Shown here: in pieces, positions 32,975 to 46,152 of the stretch
Position numbering within the stretch: the first letter of the stretch is position 1
Layout of the letters: every line of letters begins with the position of its first letter
DNA from: Notospermus geniculatus
Lineage: Eukaryota > Nemertea > Pilidiophora > Heteronemertea > Lineidae
Assembly: GCA_002633025.1 (NCBI GenBank)
Contig: NMRB01001647.1
Span: forward strand, 68,792-132,791
Length of the DNA stretch: 64,000 bases
Reading direction: 5' to 3'
Notes under the pieces: generated by a model
The model's input: only the letters and a program-made list of their open reading frames with translations
Told to the model about the DNA's origin: nothing
Databases searched by the model: none
Program-made: the position numbers and the translations under genes

Positions 32975-33539
32975 TGACAACCCTAACCCCTGCGTGGATC
33001 ATTCCCATTCTGGCCTCTGTAATCAGGACACCTTTCAATATGGACACCATCTGTCAGTCCCGAGGTGTCTTTTATAAAGCAGTCATCAACGTACAATATT
33101 ATTGCACAATGGGGCCCAAAATGGGTGTCAGTGGTTACGGCATAATGGATGGAAAATTGGCAATAATTGCCTATTTTGATCCTCATATTGTGCAATAATA
33201 TTGCATAATGGATAGGCCGCTTTACAGAGATTTCCTCTGTATAATGGATTATGATGTTATCAATAAAACCCAGCTTTGGCATATGATGTAACTCTAAGAG
33301 TGTTTCCCAAGTATAGTACTTGTCCACATAACGAAAACCTATGTATCGCTGGAGAAAGGTCGACCTCTTGTAAGTTGTATTATATTACATGTGCAGTACA
33401 TGCACAATGTGTCAGACCACTGATACACAAAGTCAGCGTTATGAGATCTATCACACACTGCAGAACAAATTTGACTGAGCCAATATTGACCCGGTATTTC
33501 ATGGGCTGATGGTGCATGGATCAATCACAGCAGAGCAAC

Positions 33540-34215
33540 ATTTGTTTACACTCGTCCCCAGTGTTTAGTTGGCCATACGTACAGACCCACTAAAAGTTGG
33601 CATGATTGGTGCCAAAACTTAAGGATAATCAATAGAAGGCGCTGTTTGACGAGATATCCAATCACAAGCCATCACAGGTTTAATTAAATGACGCCACCTT
33701 AACACACTTTCTGATTGGCTATAATTACGTGTACAAAATGTACACTGTGTATTCATACGTTTTCCGATTGGAAAGTTAACAAGATAATCCTGTTGACTGA
33801 TGTCATATGACCTATGACACCAAGTTTCGGTCCGATTCGATTCTTGACTTGGCCACCAGGTGGCTAAAACCGAAAAACAAAAAAAGTGCAATAACTCCTA
33901 AACCAATGACTGGATCATTTCCAAACACCGTTTGCAAATTTGATCAACGTTATCACGCACCTGTTAGTGTGTGCACTCATGTTTCGGACATTTTGAAGGT
34001 TATATAATCCAGTTACTTCAATTTAAGCTAGCCAAGAATCACAAATTTGTTCCGTTTACCCAGCAAGTCGCACGGCAGATTCCCGAATCGGACAGCTAAT
34101 GCCATCTATTGGTCATATGTTGAGGCTGGCATCAACTGTAGCAGTTGCGGAGTGTGGGTAGTGTAGTCGGTAGCGGTTTAAAACTGCAGACAGAGGGAGT
34201 TTACATTTGTTGGCT
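33540..34215. repeat. Dispersed repeat, copy 2, interrupted by another repeat
   Basis: Same sequence order as 530-930. Bases about 33780-34060 are an insertion containing 'ccaagtttcggtccgattcg', shared with the element at 53622-53926. Confidence 0.6.
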
Positions 34216-34794
34216 GCTCAGAGTTTTCTGGTGATACTCATATAACATACATGTACCTGGCTACGGGGACCTTCTGTAGCATTCCAAGCATACATCTATT
34301 CAATATATAATTAATTGTAATTACAAGAAATTATCAGTCTCCAATTAGAGACTTCCTTTTCTGGCCTGACCAGGCACCATTATCATTCTCATGGTCTAAA
34401 AATGGATTTCATCTGATGGAATTAGACAGTCATGCAAGGAGCGGGATCTTAACGACACAAGGATCTGTATGTTCAATGAAATGGTGGCCGGGAAATGCCT
34501 ATCCTAGTCCCAAATTGGGACAAACAATTAATCTATGGCGGCCCTATGTTGGGGTGTTTTCACATGTTTAATTCTAAATATAAATCATATTCATTTTGAC
34601 CTCTTTTAGTCACTACTTCATATTGTTCAATTTGTAAAGAATAATTCTTGATCTGAATGAAGGTTTCCTTTGACGCGTAGCAAGTATTTGATATTTTTTA
34701 GTGAGAAGAAGTAAATATTTTAGGCATAGGTAGGCCTTTTAACTGTAAGCTACTCTGAGGGCCTGAATAGCCATAAGGTTGAATCCATAGAGAG

Positions 34795-35083
34795 TAAAGG
34801 TGCCCACAGGTCAACATTGCGTCTTGAAGCAACTCGACGGATCCGTCGCAGATAAAAAGTACGCGCAGGTCGACATTTCAGCGAATGAGAGCTGGCAGTT
34901 ACCTCAAATACATGTAACACGCTCAACTGGCAAATCTGGCAGTTGCTCGGAGACACAAGCACGCTCAGGTCGACAGAATCGGCAACTGATCAGTCACTCC
35001 AAGTTGCTTCCATCATTGGAAAGCTAGTTGCCGCGAGTTGCTTCAAGGTGCAATGTCGACCTGAGGGCACCTTTACACTCTAT
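34795..35083. mobile_element. ~290-bp inverted-repeat element
   Basis: 'gtaaaggtgcccacaggtca' near the left end and 'gacctgagggcacctttaca' at the right end are inverted. The inner parts contain 'gaagcaactcg'/'cgagttgcttc'. In style it resembles family D (see 62555). Confidence 0.7.
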
Positions 35084-35282
35084 TCGGTATCCACTATCCG
35101 CTCTCCAAAAAACGAACGCACACGATTTGCTCTACACGTATGTATTGGGCCCCCGAATACATCAGTCTTATGAAACGACCTTGTTAGATTTCCACTACCA
35201 GTGTGTCATACGTAAACGGGTACCCGTACTGGATACCAGGAAGAGTGGGCCTATGTGAATTCCGCCAATGGCAAAGGCCGGG

Positions 35283-35482
35283 GGCTGTTCGTTTTTTTGT
35301 CACTTGAGCAATATCTGAGTTGTGATACTTGGGAAAACGGAAAAAGCTATGCACTTGCAAATTGCAGGGATTATTTGTTGTGCTGTACAGAATAATCGCT
35401 GCAACTTGCAGCTTCATAGCTTTCTCCATTTTCTCAAGGATCACAACTCAGATACCTCAATTGACGAAAACGAACAGCCCCT
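35283..35482. mobile_element. ~200-bp hairpin MITE
   Basis: 'ggggctgttcgtttttttgt' pairs with 'cgaaaacgaacagcccc', and 'tatctgagttgtgatacttg' with 'ggatcacaactcagatacc', giving long imperfect arms. Confidence 0.75.
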
Positions 35483-36184
35483 TTTGTGAGTTCTGCAGTC
35501 AGTCCCTTCAGATGATCCATTTGTAATGATACAATGCCGGCTCCTTTTTGACACGAGACGGTGTAATCTTGCATGTAATTGGTGTGGCCTAAGTGCTCCA
35601 TCTACGTACAATGTGCATGTCTGTATAGACCAGGTCAGGTCGGATGACAATGATTTGTATTTACTAAGAGTACGTATTGAATAACTGCCCAAGTGCCAAA
35701 CTAGCTGTTTGCATGAACAGGGGCTTCCGCTTTCATTATCACATCTGATTTTTTGGCTACACCCATTTAGGTGAATAATCGTCATTTTAGCAGGTGAAAA
35801 TGTGCAGATTGTTGTTATTTTCTCGTATTTTTGGCTACGCCCATTATTTACGTGTCATCTCATTCCAGGTCTTGTTGGATTGTTGTGCGGTTGTGAAGGA
35901 AGGAAGGAAGTAAGTCAGGTAAGCGGTGGCTTTTTTTTCACCTGTTTTGCGCCACACATGATGTGCTGGCACATTCAACTTGTGCAGTGCATCGCCTGTA
36001 TGCATCAGTTGGCTGGTAACAGGACAATTCGTCCCTACTTAGGACCAGTTTGCCCCTGGACAACTGGTATCCGGACAACTCGCCCCTATCAGGCGTGGCC
36101 AGATTCTTTCGTTACCAAGTCGACAGCGCCCCGCACAACGACTGATTGAATCAGTCTTGGAGTGCGGCGGCCGACTGTTTTTTT

Positions 36185-36905
36185 AGCCCGCTTGGCCACA
36201 AGGCCCAGCAGGGCTTATGCTGTGGTTGGGGTCATTGAGTGGTGGTCTGTCGTGCGTCAGTCCGTACGGCCGTACGGCGATACGGCGGTACGTCCGTAAA
36301 CTTTTGGTTCGTTAGCGCTCTAGCGCCTTTATTTTTTGACGAATCTTTTTTATCTTTGGTAGGTGTATATATGGGCCTAAGATCTAGATCGAGTTCGATT
36401 TTGACCATAGTTGGATTCCTATTTTGGCCTCCAGGGGGCGTTTTTGTGAAAAATTTCAAAGGGCTATATTTTGATAATGGTTTGAACTATCATGTTGAAA
36501 CTTTGTACACGTGTACCTCTAGGTTATAGCAACCTACAGACAAAATTTTCGTGAAGTCTGATTCTTGACTTTGCCACTAGGGGGCCAAAACCAAAATCTC
36601 TGAAAGTACTGTTTCTCCCTTCCCAAGAGACGGATCTTTGTCAAATTTTTATCATGGGTATATCTAATAGGGATACATAAGATATAGTAGTCGAGTTTTT
36701 AATTTGACCTACTTTTCAAGTTCACAGAGGTCAAAGTTCGCCTGAAATTACGAAATTGGCTCTTTTTGTAACGGTTCGACCTATTGCTTTGAAACTTTGC
36801 ATGTATCTACATGTACAGGCTGTAACAACTCAGATGAATTTTCGGCAAAATCTGATTCTTGACTTTGCCACTAGGGGGCCAAACTGCTTCAAGCCAAGCG
36901 GGCAC
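36185..36905. mobile_element. Inverted-end element 'agcccgcttggc', ~720 bp, with internal repeated modules
   Basis: Left end 'agcccgcttggccacaaggc', right end 'aagccaagcgggca'. Two internal modules both contain 'tctgattcttgactttgcca' followed by 'ctagggggccaaa'. A related module occurs at 33780-34000 and 53750-53850. No coding sequence seen. Confidence 0.6.
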
Positions 36906-38149
36906 AGTGCCATTGGCACTATTTTTTTCAGTGACGACTTACACTACACTTGGAAATTAAGAGGGATTTGTGTTACTTGGGACCGGACGTCGAGAGTTGA
37001 GTCAGCCATTTTGACGACTTACATTTGGTGACTTCATTAACTAAGACAGGGACATTTCATAATAACAATGTAAAATCGTGACTTTCGCTATTGTGACGAC
37101 TTGTGCATTTTGAGTTCTTAAACACTGTCATCTTTGGCGAGGTTTACTGTATGAGGTAGTACAGATACATGGTAGGCCATGATGATTGCAAAGATGCCCT
37201 CAGCAGACATGTCAGTCAGTTTCACTCAGCTATGATGATGTCACATGACATCTGTCAAATCACAGCTGGGGAACCGTCATTAGCATAGCAGTAAGCATGC
37301 AGCACACTGGCCGCCAACTTCGGCGTCCAGAGGCGTTTTTTCGACACCAATGTCCGAACGCCAGAAAAATCCCCAATGTGCTACGAATGGAATCTGGAGA
37401 ACGCCGCCGGACGCCACTGAACTCCAATATCAAACATGTTTGATTTTGGACGCCTGTGAACTCCCGAAGCAGCCAAGTGTGCTACCGATGGCAGCCAGAC
37501 TTGGATTCGGCAGCGAGGCTTTGGCCAATCAGCTTGTGTCTTGATGTCACATGATTTCAAAATGGCAGCCTCAATGGCCCGAAAAGATGCTACTGAACGC
37601 CAAGTTTCGGTAGGTGTGCTCTCACCAGGATCCAGTGGCTGCCAACTCGGGCGTCGAGAGGCATTGAGTCGAACGCTTCTGGATGCCAGATTTGGCGGCC
37701 AGTGTGCTGCAAGCTTTAGCTGAGTAAGAAAGTCCCACTGATGCTCTACTGAGGCTTTGTGGATAAAGATGCAGGGGCCAAAACCTGAACTGACTGAAGG
37801 CACAAAATACTTTGCCCTTGGTGTGAATAATGCTTAAATACTTGATGTAGTTGTACGTCATTTTATATGATCAGGAACAAAAACATGACAAAATTCAAAT
37901 GACGCGTGTACATGTATCTGTTATTCATCCCTCAAAGGGAACTTTTTAGGAAGACTTCGAAAACAGGCCTGTGTGCTGGTCTACAAAACGGCCAAACATC
38001 TGGGTTAATCGTTAGTGCTTTAGAACAGATGACAAGATAATTATGATGATATTTAACTGATCTCATCAGCAACTTTTTCTCTGTTTTCGAACTGTTTCAA
38101 TCTGTGTGCTGTCTGGATGATATCTGACAGCTTCCTGATAAATTGACTA

Positions 38150-38585
38150 CTGTCAAGTCTGGGCTGTGGAAACCAATGCTCAGATCATACATGTGTAAAT
38201 TGTACTGTCCCATATATGGGCTGCGAAAAGCAATGCTCAGATTGTACTGTCCCATGAGCTGTGCAAATCAGTGCTCAGATTATACTGTACCCATGGGCCG
38301 TGGAAAGCATTGCTCAGATCATATTGTTCCATGGGCTATGGAAAGGTGATGCTCAGATCATATTGTCCCGTGGGCTGCGAAAGCAATGCTCAGATCCTGT
38401 ACCAATGGGCTGTGGGAAGTAATGCTCAGATCATACTGTACCAATAGGCTGCAGGAAGCAATGCTCAGATCATACTTTACTAATTGGCTGTGAGAAGCAA
38501 TGCTCAGATCATACTTTACCAATCATGCCAATAGCCTGTGGAAAGGCGCTGCTCAGATCATACTGTGCCAACTGGGCTATACCGC
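38150..38585. repeat. ~40-bp minisatellite, about ten degenerate copies
   Basis: Each copy has 'aagcaatgctcagatcatac' with variants, preceded by 'gggctgtggaaa'-like sequence. Ten 'tgctcagat' cores are spaced at roughly 35-50 bp. Confidence 0.85.
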
Positions 38586-38599
38586 AGTATGAGTAAGGT

Positions 38600-39890
38600 G
38601 GGATTTTGACTTGAGAACCTCATTGTCATGAAACTGAGAGCTCAGTTCGGAATTCTGACGTGCATGCTGGGAAAGTGGGCCGGGTGTTTCCACATCTAAC
38701 TCAACAGGGTGTGTGGTTTCTGGTTTCACACCTTTGGGTGAATGCATCAAATCTATGAAACATGCCAAAACAATACAGATGCACATGCTACAGAAAAAAA
38801 TGGTACTCAGTGTTATGGATTTTCTTGCTGGCGTACCACCCTGAAGTGCGGTTACCCGATTTTGTCAATACAAATTCCATGGCACATACGTGTACATATT
38901 ACAAGTAGTAGTACAGAGTGTAGCGAGGTACATGTAGCTGTTGTTGGCAGTGTCAGATCCACTTCGCCCGCTTCGTTTGTACAATGCCATATTTGGTAAT
39001 TGCATGCTACGATGCCATGTCGACAGGTCTATCTGAAAAATTAACTTCACTTTGACAGCCATGACAGTACATGTATGTGTGTCTATTGATCACATACAAT
39101 TACTGTGTACATTATGGTGGAAATTTGGACAAGTTTTAAATTACTGCCTAAAGTTTAGAATTATTTGAATGAAGGATATTGGAAACTGGAAACAAGGTTT
39201 AAAGTGTGTTGTGCACAATTAAAGGGAGTGTTGCACAAACTTTTATGTAATACAGTGAAACTAAATACGTCAAACTCCCTATGCAGTTGTGAGTCGCGCC
39301 ACCTTCCGTTTACCTGCTCTCCACAGCTGCTTCACTTCGTAAAATTTGCTGTGTTTGGTCAACAGATAGCACTGAGGGAGTTGAACAATGCGAGCAACGA
39401 GCAACCCGTAACCAAGCTGGCCTGAGACACTTTTTCATTGGCTGAGTGGATCATGTCATCTAGTAGCCATGATAGCACAAGAACATCCGTTGTCAATGGA
39501 CCAAAGAGTTCTGAAAGCAGCGTGCTGATAGGCTTTATAAAACTTGTGCCAGGCCCTGACACCATCTTTTGACCAAACGCGGCATCTTAGTGAAAGACGC
39601 ATGCCAAAAAAGCCCCAGATGCGGACCGGACACACTGTGAATGATACTTTATGACCCGTCAAATATGCAAGCAATTGAAAACTGTCTATTTAAAAGCGCG
39701 AATAATGTTCCACATGCGATGAGATTGCTGCCATTTGCAATGTAGGCGTGACGTCAGAATCTTTCCAGGTCTCGATCGCTACACAGTTTGGGTGAGGTCT
39801 CATTACACAGCAGGTAGTGCCGGGCATGCGTAAACGTACGCCACTTTACAAGGGCAAGGAGAGTAGTGTATGCACTCACTGAATACAGGA
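38600..39890. other. Spacer without recognisable features
   Basis: Short ORFs only, several TACATGTA palindromes, no conserved protein motif. Confidence 0.4.
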
Positions 39891-39899
39891 CGAGTAAAG

Positions 39900-40172
39900 T
39901 AGGCCTAAAGTTCTTTTCAGAATGTCCAGTCATTTTTGCACTCATTTGACCTTGCAATGGAACCTAACCACAAGCCACAAATTGACCAGTTACGTGTGCA
40001 TGCCAATAAAGGGCTGACCGACTTCTAATAGGACCTTGTTCAGGTCTATACTCTAATTCAAGATAATCATGCAATCATGCACACGTAACTGGTCCTTTTG
40101 TGGTTTGTGGTTAGGTTCCATTGCAAGGTAAAATGAGTGCAAAAATGACTGGACATTCTGAAAAGAACTTTA
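39900..40172. mobile_element. ~270-bp inverted-repeat MITE
   Basis: Left arm 'gttcttttcagaatgtccag...accacaagccac' and right arm 'gtggtttgtggttaggttcc...cattctgaaaagaac' are inverted over about 95 bp around a ~75-bp loop. Confidence 0.85.
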
Positions 40173-40497
40173 CTCCTGGCTTTTAAAAATTATCTAAACC
40201 CCTGTTATCATTTGCCAGTGGCAAGGCTTTTCCTTTTAGTTCACCTTGCATAAGCTCCAGTCCTGACGAATAAGATTCTTGATTGGGGATTAGGTATTTG
40301 TAATCCATATCATTTAATTTCTTAAGGCAAATATCTTGTGCTAGTCATTCACTATCTATCAGACCTTTGTACAACAGGAATAGATTTTCGGTATAAATGA
40401 TGCAAAGATTCAATACATGTATTTTACAGGACCTGCCCATTTCGTGTTGGACTTGCACCACATACATGTATGCCTGATATTTGGACTGCTGTTAATT

Positions 40498-40657
40498 TGC
40501 TACACCCATTTTTGCCACCATAGCGGTGGAAAAAACTGGCAGAATCGTCTACACCCATTTCACCTCAGTCGTCTTGCCAACACCCATTTTGCCTATTCAT
40601 CATCTTGCCTACACCCATTTTGCCAAGTTTCATCATCTCGCCTACACCCATTTTGCC
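40498..40657. repeat. ~35-bp degenerate tandem repeat
   Basis: The phrase 'tacacccattttgcc' recurs about five times, with 'catcatctcgcc' variants between. Confidence 0.75.
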
Positions 40658-40689
40658 GATTAACGAATGATTTTTTTGGCAAACTCATT

Positions 40690-40807
40690 GGGCCGTATTT
40701 TACAACGTTCCTTAACATTAAGGTCCATCTTAAATGTATTGTTCTCGATGGTTTTACAAAGACTTAAGGTCGACCTTAACATTAAGGAACGTTCTAAAAT
40801 ACGACCC
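40690..40807. mobile_element. 118-bp hairpin MITE
   Basis: 'gggccgtattttacaacgtt' and 'gaacgttctaaaatacgaccc' are inverted; 'ccttaacattaagg' is present in both arms. Confidence 0.85.
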
Positions 40808-41920
40808 ATACGTTGGTATGTCTCTTGGTCTTCATGTGGTGACGGTGTAATCTCCAGGAAATAAATAACCTGAACAACCCCACCATGCCAGACACGCCGT
40901 ATATAAAGTAGAGGACAGTTCATACATCATGGGCATTCCACAAACTATGACAAGGTTTTTGTGTGCATGGCCCTTCACTGCCACGTTGGTTATTGTACGC
41001 ATAATTTAACCAGGTTTTGCTATGACACAAATTGATCTGGTCTACCAATTTTGGGTGGCGAATAATACCAGTGTACAGTTCTTTCGTGTCTGGCGCCGAC
41101 CTGGATGTGTTGAGTAAGAAATCAATGCATATCATTGAACCATGTCCTACTTTATGGTGAGAGCTGTGAACCGCAGTGCATGGGAAATATAGAAAAGAGG
41201 TGGGGTGTTGTACACAAAATATACCGTGTTGCATGCATTTCTCTCTGCGGAGGGGTGAAGGGTCAGGTGACGTGAATGCACCCTCTTTGATAGCACAACT
41301 TTTGTCTGGGTGCTCTGGTTTCCTTCAGCTTTAATATATCACACCATATGGAGAAAAATAGCAGTGTGTGGTACTCAACTCGGAATCAGTATTCTTATTC
41401 ACAGCAGACAAAAAAATTCATGTTAGCCAGATCATCTAAAGTTAAAAGTTTAAAGTTTGGGTCTGTAGTCTACTCTGATATCAACAACGGTATAGGTGTC
41501 ATCCAACTTTACACTTTAACCCCAGTCTATCCTGAAACCTTTCAGTAGAATTCAGATGAGCTGCTCATTCAGCACTACAATCCGAGCGTTTCCGACTGGT
41601 ACCCACTTATACACCTGGGCCCGTATGCATAAAGGGGGAATAAGCTTATTCCAGGTTTAACTTAAGGCTATAACGTTAGGTTATACCTGGAATAAGCAGA
41701 CAAATTCACGTTTGTGAGATGGGAAATCTTCTTGTGTCTACGGGCCACTGGGCATGAAACACATTGAGAGGAGGTAGCACACACAGGTTTTAGTTAGACA
41801 AGTGTTGCTAGAGTAGAGGTGATATTACTGGAGATTTCAGTGTGTGCCCCACCAGCTACTCCACCCAGACAATGCTGAAGCCTGGGGGAGTGAGGCCAAG
41901 TGCCAACCCTTAACACAGGC

Positions 41921-42527
41921 ATACATCGCACTTGTGACTGGAAATAACTGATCTGGACCCATGTTCCCGAAGCCCTCGTTAGGTTAACGATGCTGTTACG
42001 CTATGCATTTTCCCAGTTTTAACGACATCGTTAACCTAACGATGGCTTCGGGAACATGGCTCCTGATCAGTCGCTGGTGATGTACCAGTACGCACTGCGC
42101 GAACATCGCAAATTCAGCAACTCAGTAAAACTAGGTGGATCCAATCAGTCGTCACGTCCTGACTTGCGTACATTGCACTTGTCATGCTTGTGACAGGCAG
42201 CAACTCAGGTAACATCCGGGGCGTTGAGACTCGACAAGACTACATGTAGGTTTCGTTGAGAAAACTGGCACTGATCAGTCGCAAGCGCGCATACATCGCA
42301 GGGACTGAACGAAACTGAGTACAACTAGTTGCTCGAAAGTTGAATATGTGCAACTCGTGGCGGCTGGCAAAATCTCAGTTCCAGCGAATCACAAGGGTGC
42401 GTACATCTACCATTTCTGGCGACTGGTCAGTCGCCTCCAGTCGTGCCAGTTCCAGCTCCTCCCATTCGCCAGTAGCTCAGTGGGACAAGTTGTCTCCAGT
42501 CGCAGGGGTGATGTACGCTCAGCTTTA
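41921..42527. mobile_element. Family D inverted-repeat element, copy 1 (inverted relative to copy 3), with nested MITE C
   Basis: Ends 'catacatcgcacttgtgact' and 'agtcgcaggggtgatgtacg' are inverted. The interior shares long blocks with 57008-57346 and 62555-63277 (e.g. 'gtgcaactcgtggcggctgg', the reverse of the 62700 region). MITE C is inserted at the same point as in copy 3. Confidence 0.75.
41959..42059. mobile_element. MITE family C, full copy nested in family D
   Basis: 'catgttcccgaagccctcgt' and 'cgatggcttcgggaacatgg' ends, with inner 'taggttaacgatg'/'catcgttaaccta' arms. Confidence 0.85.
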
Positions 42528-42939
42528 AGTCACCTTGTGAACCCTATCGCTGCCAGGCTTGTAATCGTTTTGTTTACTAACCATTTTAGACAGCATTGGA
42601 TAATGTTGACCAACATCGGTCTATAATCATTGAGTCATGGTCGTCTGCTTTCATTATTTTCCCTTAATTAGTAATTATCTCTCTAATAAAGTCACCCGGT
42701 GATGATTTTAATGAACAGCGTTTGATATCGTCGCTGTTCTCTTTGCTTTGATCCAGTCAGTTTTTGTGCAACATGTTGATCTGATCATTGTAATGTAATG
42801 CACATGGAGCAGTGTACATGTCCATGTTGCAGACAGTCATCTGATAAGGCCAAGATGTAATCGATAAGTGTAAGACATGACATGCATGAAATCAATAACT
42901 GGAGGACTTCAAGTCAATGCAGCAGTGAAACCTCCTCAA

Positions 42940-43230
42940 CACGTTTGCTGCCATGGCCAAAATATCATCTTCATCCGCCATTGCCATGACCCCAGGCCTC
43001 TCAAGTTATTTCACATTGCCAACTACGAGTCATAGCTGTACACCCTCTGGCGTGTCCCCATACATCGGGTCCATCCCCACTGCCAGTATGATTATTGGAC
43101 GGCTCTCCGTCATTGCCGAGCTTATCAACATTAACAGAAAATGCTTTAGCCCTACTACGAGTATACTCGTAGCTGGCAATGGGGAGGAGATCAGCGACTA
43201 CGAGTATAATCGTAGCCGGCAGTCAACGTG
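42940..43230. mobile_element. piggyBac-like MITE, 291 bp
   Basis: Left end 'cacgtttgctgcc', right end 'ggcagtcaacgtg', then TTAA at 43231-43234. The left flank is TCAA, a one-base decay of TTAA. Near the right end is the perfect 18-bp palindrome 'ctacgagtatactcgtag' (43155-43172), with a near-repeat of it at 43197-43214. Confidence 0.65.
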
Positions 43231-43234
43231 TTAA

Positions 43235-44300
43235 GTGGACAGTCCACCTCTACAATACTAGGACTACGAGGACACCTCTCTGTCAAGACGCCAAAGTTGC
43301 ACGTTGCTGCTGTTAAATTCATACTTTTGGGCCGACGTCACGGTGCTACAGGGACGTTGTGGGCGCGTCATGCGTTTGTGGCGTTCGTACTTCTTGACTT
43401 GCACGGCCTGTTGATGCGGCATTGAAGTGCAACGTGTAAAAAGATTAAATGGAGTGAACTCAAGCCGATTCTGATTGTGCACTGTCATGACGTCATGGAA
43501 TGTCGCGCTCAAGCATGCAGCGTAATCATTTACGGCGCAGATTGACTTTACGTGCCACAGACTCAGGGCTCTCAATGACCCGAGGTCTCGGGTCAAATAC
43601 GCACCAAGTGCGTAGTCTGAAGCACAATAAAAACCAGCAGGAGTCAGTGCGACGCGCGAAGATTCACCCAATGTTGTGAAATGACCATGGCTGACCCCTG
43701 ACTTCTGAGGGCTGACTATACACAGAAGTCTCTGACCCTTCTGCTGAAAACTCCAGTGAGAGCCCTGCGGACTCGTGCATTACGCATGACGCGAAATCGT
43801 GCCGGCGGAAGATGCTGCTGCAGAAGTGTCAATCAAGCTTTAAATGTCTCCTGCTGCCTTTATACAAAGCGTATAGATAATGGTAGGCCTACAAAAATAC
43901 ATATGAAGGAATAACATAGAGCAAAAATAAGCTGCCTTTAAAGTAATTTCCCACAAAACGGAACTCTTATCATTGATATCATGTGCGCTTACTTGGTACT
44001 CCACCGGTAAGTGGCCTATTGAGTCATATAACAGTCTATTATCAGGCGTGATCGTCACAAGTGGTGTTAGACACCCACGATATATCTCTACCTAGATATT
44101 ATTCAATAGACTTGGGGCATTCTTTACTTCATGATGCCTGTGGATATCTGATCACAGTACCGGTATGTGTTGTTCAGTTTCCTCATGTCGGAGTGAGTTC
44201 TCTAAAACTAAAGCCTTTCTCAGAAAGGTAGCTAGCTATTGGGCTCATATCACAGGGTTTCCGCCAGGATTTTTTTCCAGGGTACGACCTGGGGGGGGGG
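43235..44300. other. Spacer without recognisable gene
   Basis: Short ORFs on both strands, none with a known motif. Ends in a poly-G tract and a single N (44306). Confidence 0.4.
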
Positions 44301-44306
44301 GAGAGN

Positions 44307-44560
44307 GCGGGTTCGGGGAGCGCGGTGGCATAATGGTTGGGGCTGTGGACTCGTGATCGGAAGGTCGCGGGTTCGGGGAGCGCGGTGGCATAATGGTTGG
44401 GGCTGTGGACTCGTGATCGGAAGGTCGTGGGTTCGATCCCCGGCCGTGCCACTCTAACTCTCAACTGGCCTGAAATGTCCATCGTGTGCGCTAGGCGTAT
44501 ATTGTGGCTGCCCTTTGGTTCCTACAGAAAGGTTTCTGAATCATAGGCTGGGGTAATAAT
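44307..44560 (+). mobile_element. tRNA-derived SINE with a duplicated head
   Basis: 'gcgcggtggcataatggttg' resembles an RNA polymerase III A box and 'gggttcgatcccc' a B box, at tRNA-like spacing. The first ~70 bp occur twice in tandem just after the single N at 44306. The tail runs to about 44560. Confidence 0.65.
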
Positions 44561-45490
44561 GTGTGAAGTGCTTAGAGAGCGTAATATGCTATGAAGCACG
44601 ATACATGTATAAGAACTCACCATTATATGAGGAGGCTGCCTGTAGGGTCCCTTTAACCCCATCGAAATTTCGTATCCTCAATGGATACTTTCAACTTTGG
44701 TACCGTACCGGTACTTTGCTAATCTTTCTTAGGCCTACATGTACTAGAAGACACAAACTTGAAACTGAAGTGTCGTTATGGAGTTCTAAAGAGTTTAAAC
44801 CTATGGTTACTTGCCATCACATGTCTGTTCAACAAAAATGTAACCTGCTCTGGCAAAAGTAGGCACTTGTCGCAACTGAGTAAAGGGTTCACGGCCTTGA
44901 ACACAATAGCTGCAATGTCCTTCTCTGCAGGTTGACAATAGTAGTGGACAGCCATGATAATAGTTGAGCAAACCGATGACCAATGACGATCACTTGCAAC
45001 AAGCATCTGCTTTTGCTGGAGCAGGTCGAAAATGCATAAAATATCACGACACACTCCCTTTAAATACATGCCACTATCCCTTTAAATACATGCCACTATC
45101 TGCCCGGGCCTATGAAAACTTTCTTCAGCTCAATGCACAACGACAACTAAACATATGAATCGAGCAGATTTGGCACTCTCAGTTTGTGTGTTGTCCGTGC
45201 TAAATACATTCATTGTTACCAATATCCTTATAATATTTCTATTGTCTGGTTTGTCGGTCGGCCTAGTCATAATGTATGTACCATTATGAGAGACTCCTAC
45301 CACTGACTGACGCATAGGCCACTCGGCAAAACGTTTGTGGAATTTCACTGGAACTTTTTACCGGTATTTCAACTTGGAACATTACCTGCTACCAAATATT
45401 CTCGTGTGTTGAATAACATTGCGTAAAAAAATCCTGCAATTTATCAGGTGAGTGCAGTCGGAGCTTAATAGGTTCATACTTAGGGCCTAA

Positions 45491-45945
45491 AGGCCTGTTT
45501 CCACTATTCCACTGGATTCCACCACGGCTTGTGGCGAGTGGAGTGGTTTTCACAGGCATGGGGATAATCAACCCACTGTTTGTATTGTTAAAGCCTCACA
45601 GTATTGAATTTTACGGTATTTTCAAAGTGTTAGGAGACTGCAGGTAGAGGAAGAGGTCTCATAGCCTCATGAAGGTTCCCAAAATGCTTGCCTGATACAT
45701 ACTTCAAACAGTCATGCTTAGTTTTCTGCACGTCATCGAAAAAACAGCAGGCAGAGCTCTAATGTATCAACATAGAGCATAGTACATTTTACACTACACT
45801 GACGTCGGAGGACATTTATAAAGCACTTTCTCAATTCAATACAATACGACTTTCAAAACCATGGAAGGATTATCCAAAACCGTTTGAAAACCACACTGTT
45901 CGCGACAAACCACGCTGGAATTTGCTGTAGTAGTAGAAACGGGCC
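45491..45945. mobile_element. ~455-bp inverted-repeat element
   Basis: 'aggcctgtttccactattcc' and 'agtagtagaaacgggcct' are inverted ends; the flanks are TAA and TAG. This fits a degenerate PIF/Harbinger-like target. Confidence 0.5.
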
Positions 45946-46064
45946 TTAGTCTGATGCTCTACCACTCTGCGATGGGCCCTGTAGTAAGTCAACCATCCAA
46001 CACTGTGTGAATCGGTAGCTATCCTTTGTGATTATCAACTAATATACTGTTGTTGTATTTCAGA

Positions 46065-46152
46065 ATGGCTGGTTTAAGGAAAGCAAAGAAGTATGACTGG
46101 AAGGACTCTAATCTTGCCTTGTTTGGCTCTGATACGGAAAAGGAGGTCAAAA
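46065..46152 (+). CDS. Gelsolin-like exon 1 (start codon)
   Basis: ATG lies one base after acceptor 'tgtatttcag', so the 5' UTR is spliced. The exon encodes '[20 protein letters not shown]' and on to '...EKEVK', then donor 'gtacat' after one base of the next codon. Confidence 0.75.

Noticed and set aside
44321-44455. A functional tRNA gene
   Set aside because: A and B box resemblance is present, but the cloverleaf arms do not close convincingly and the sequence continues into a SINE body.
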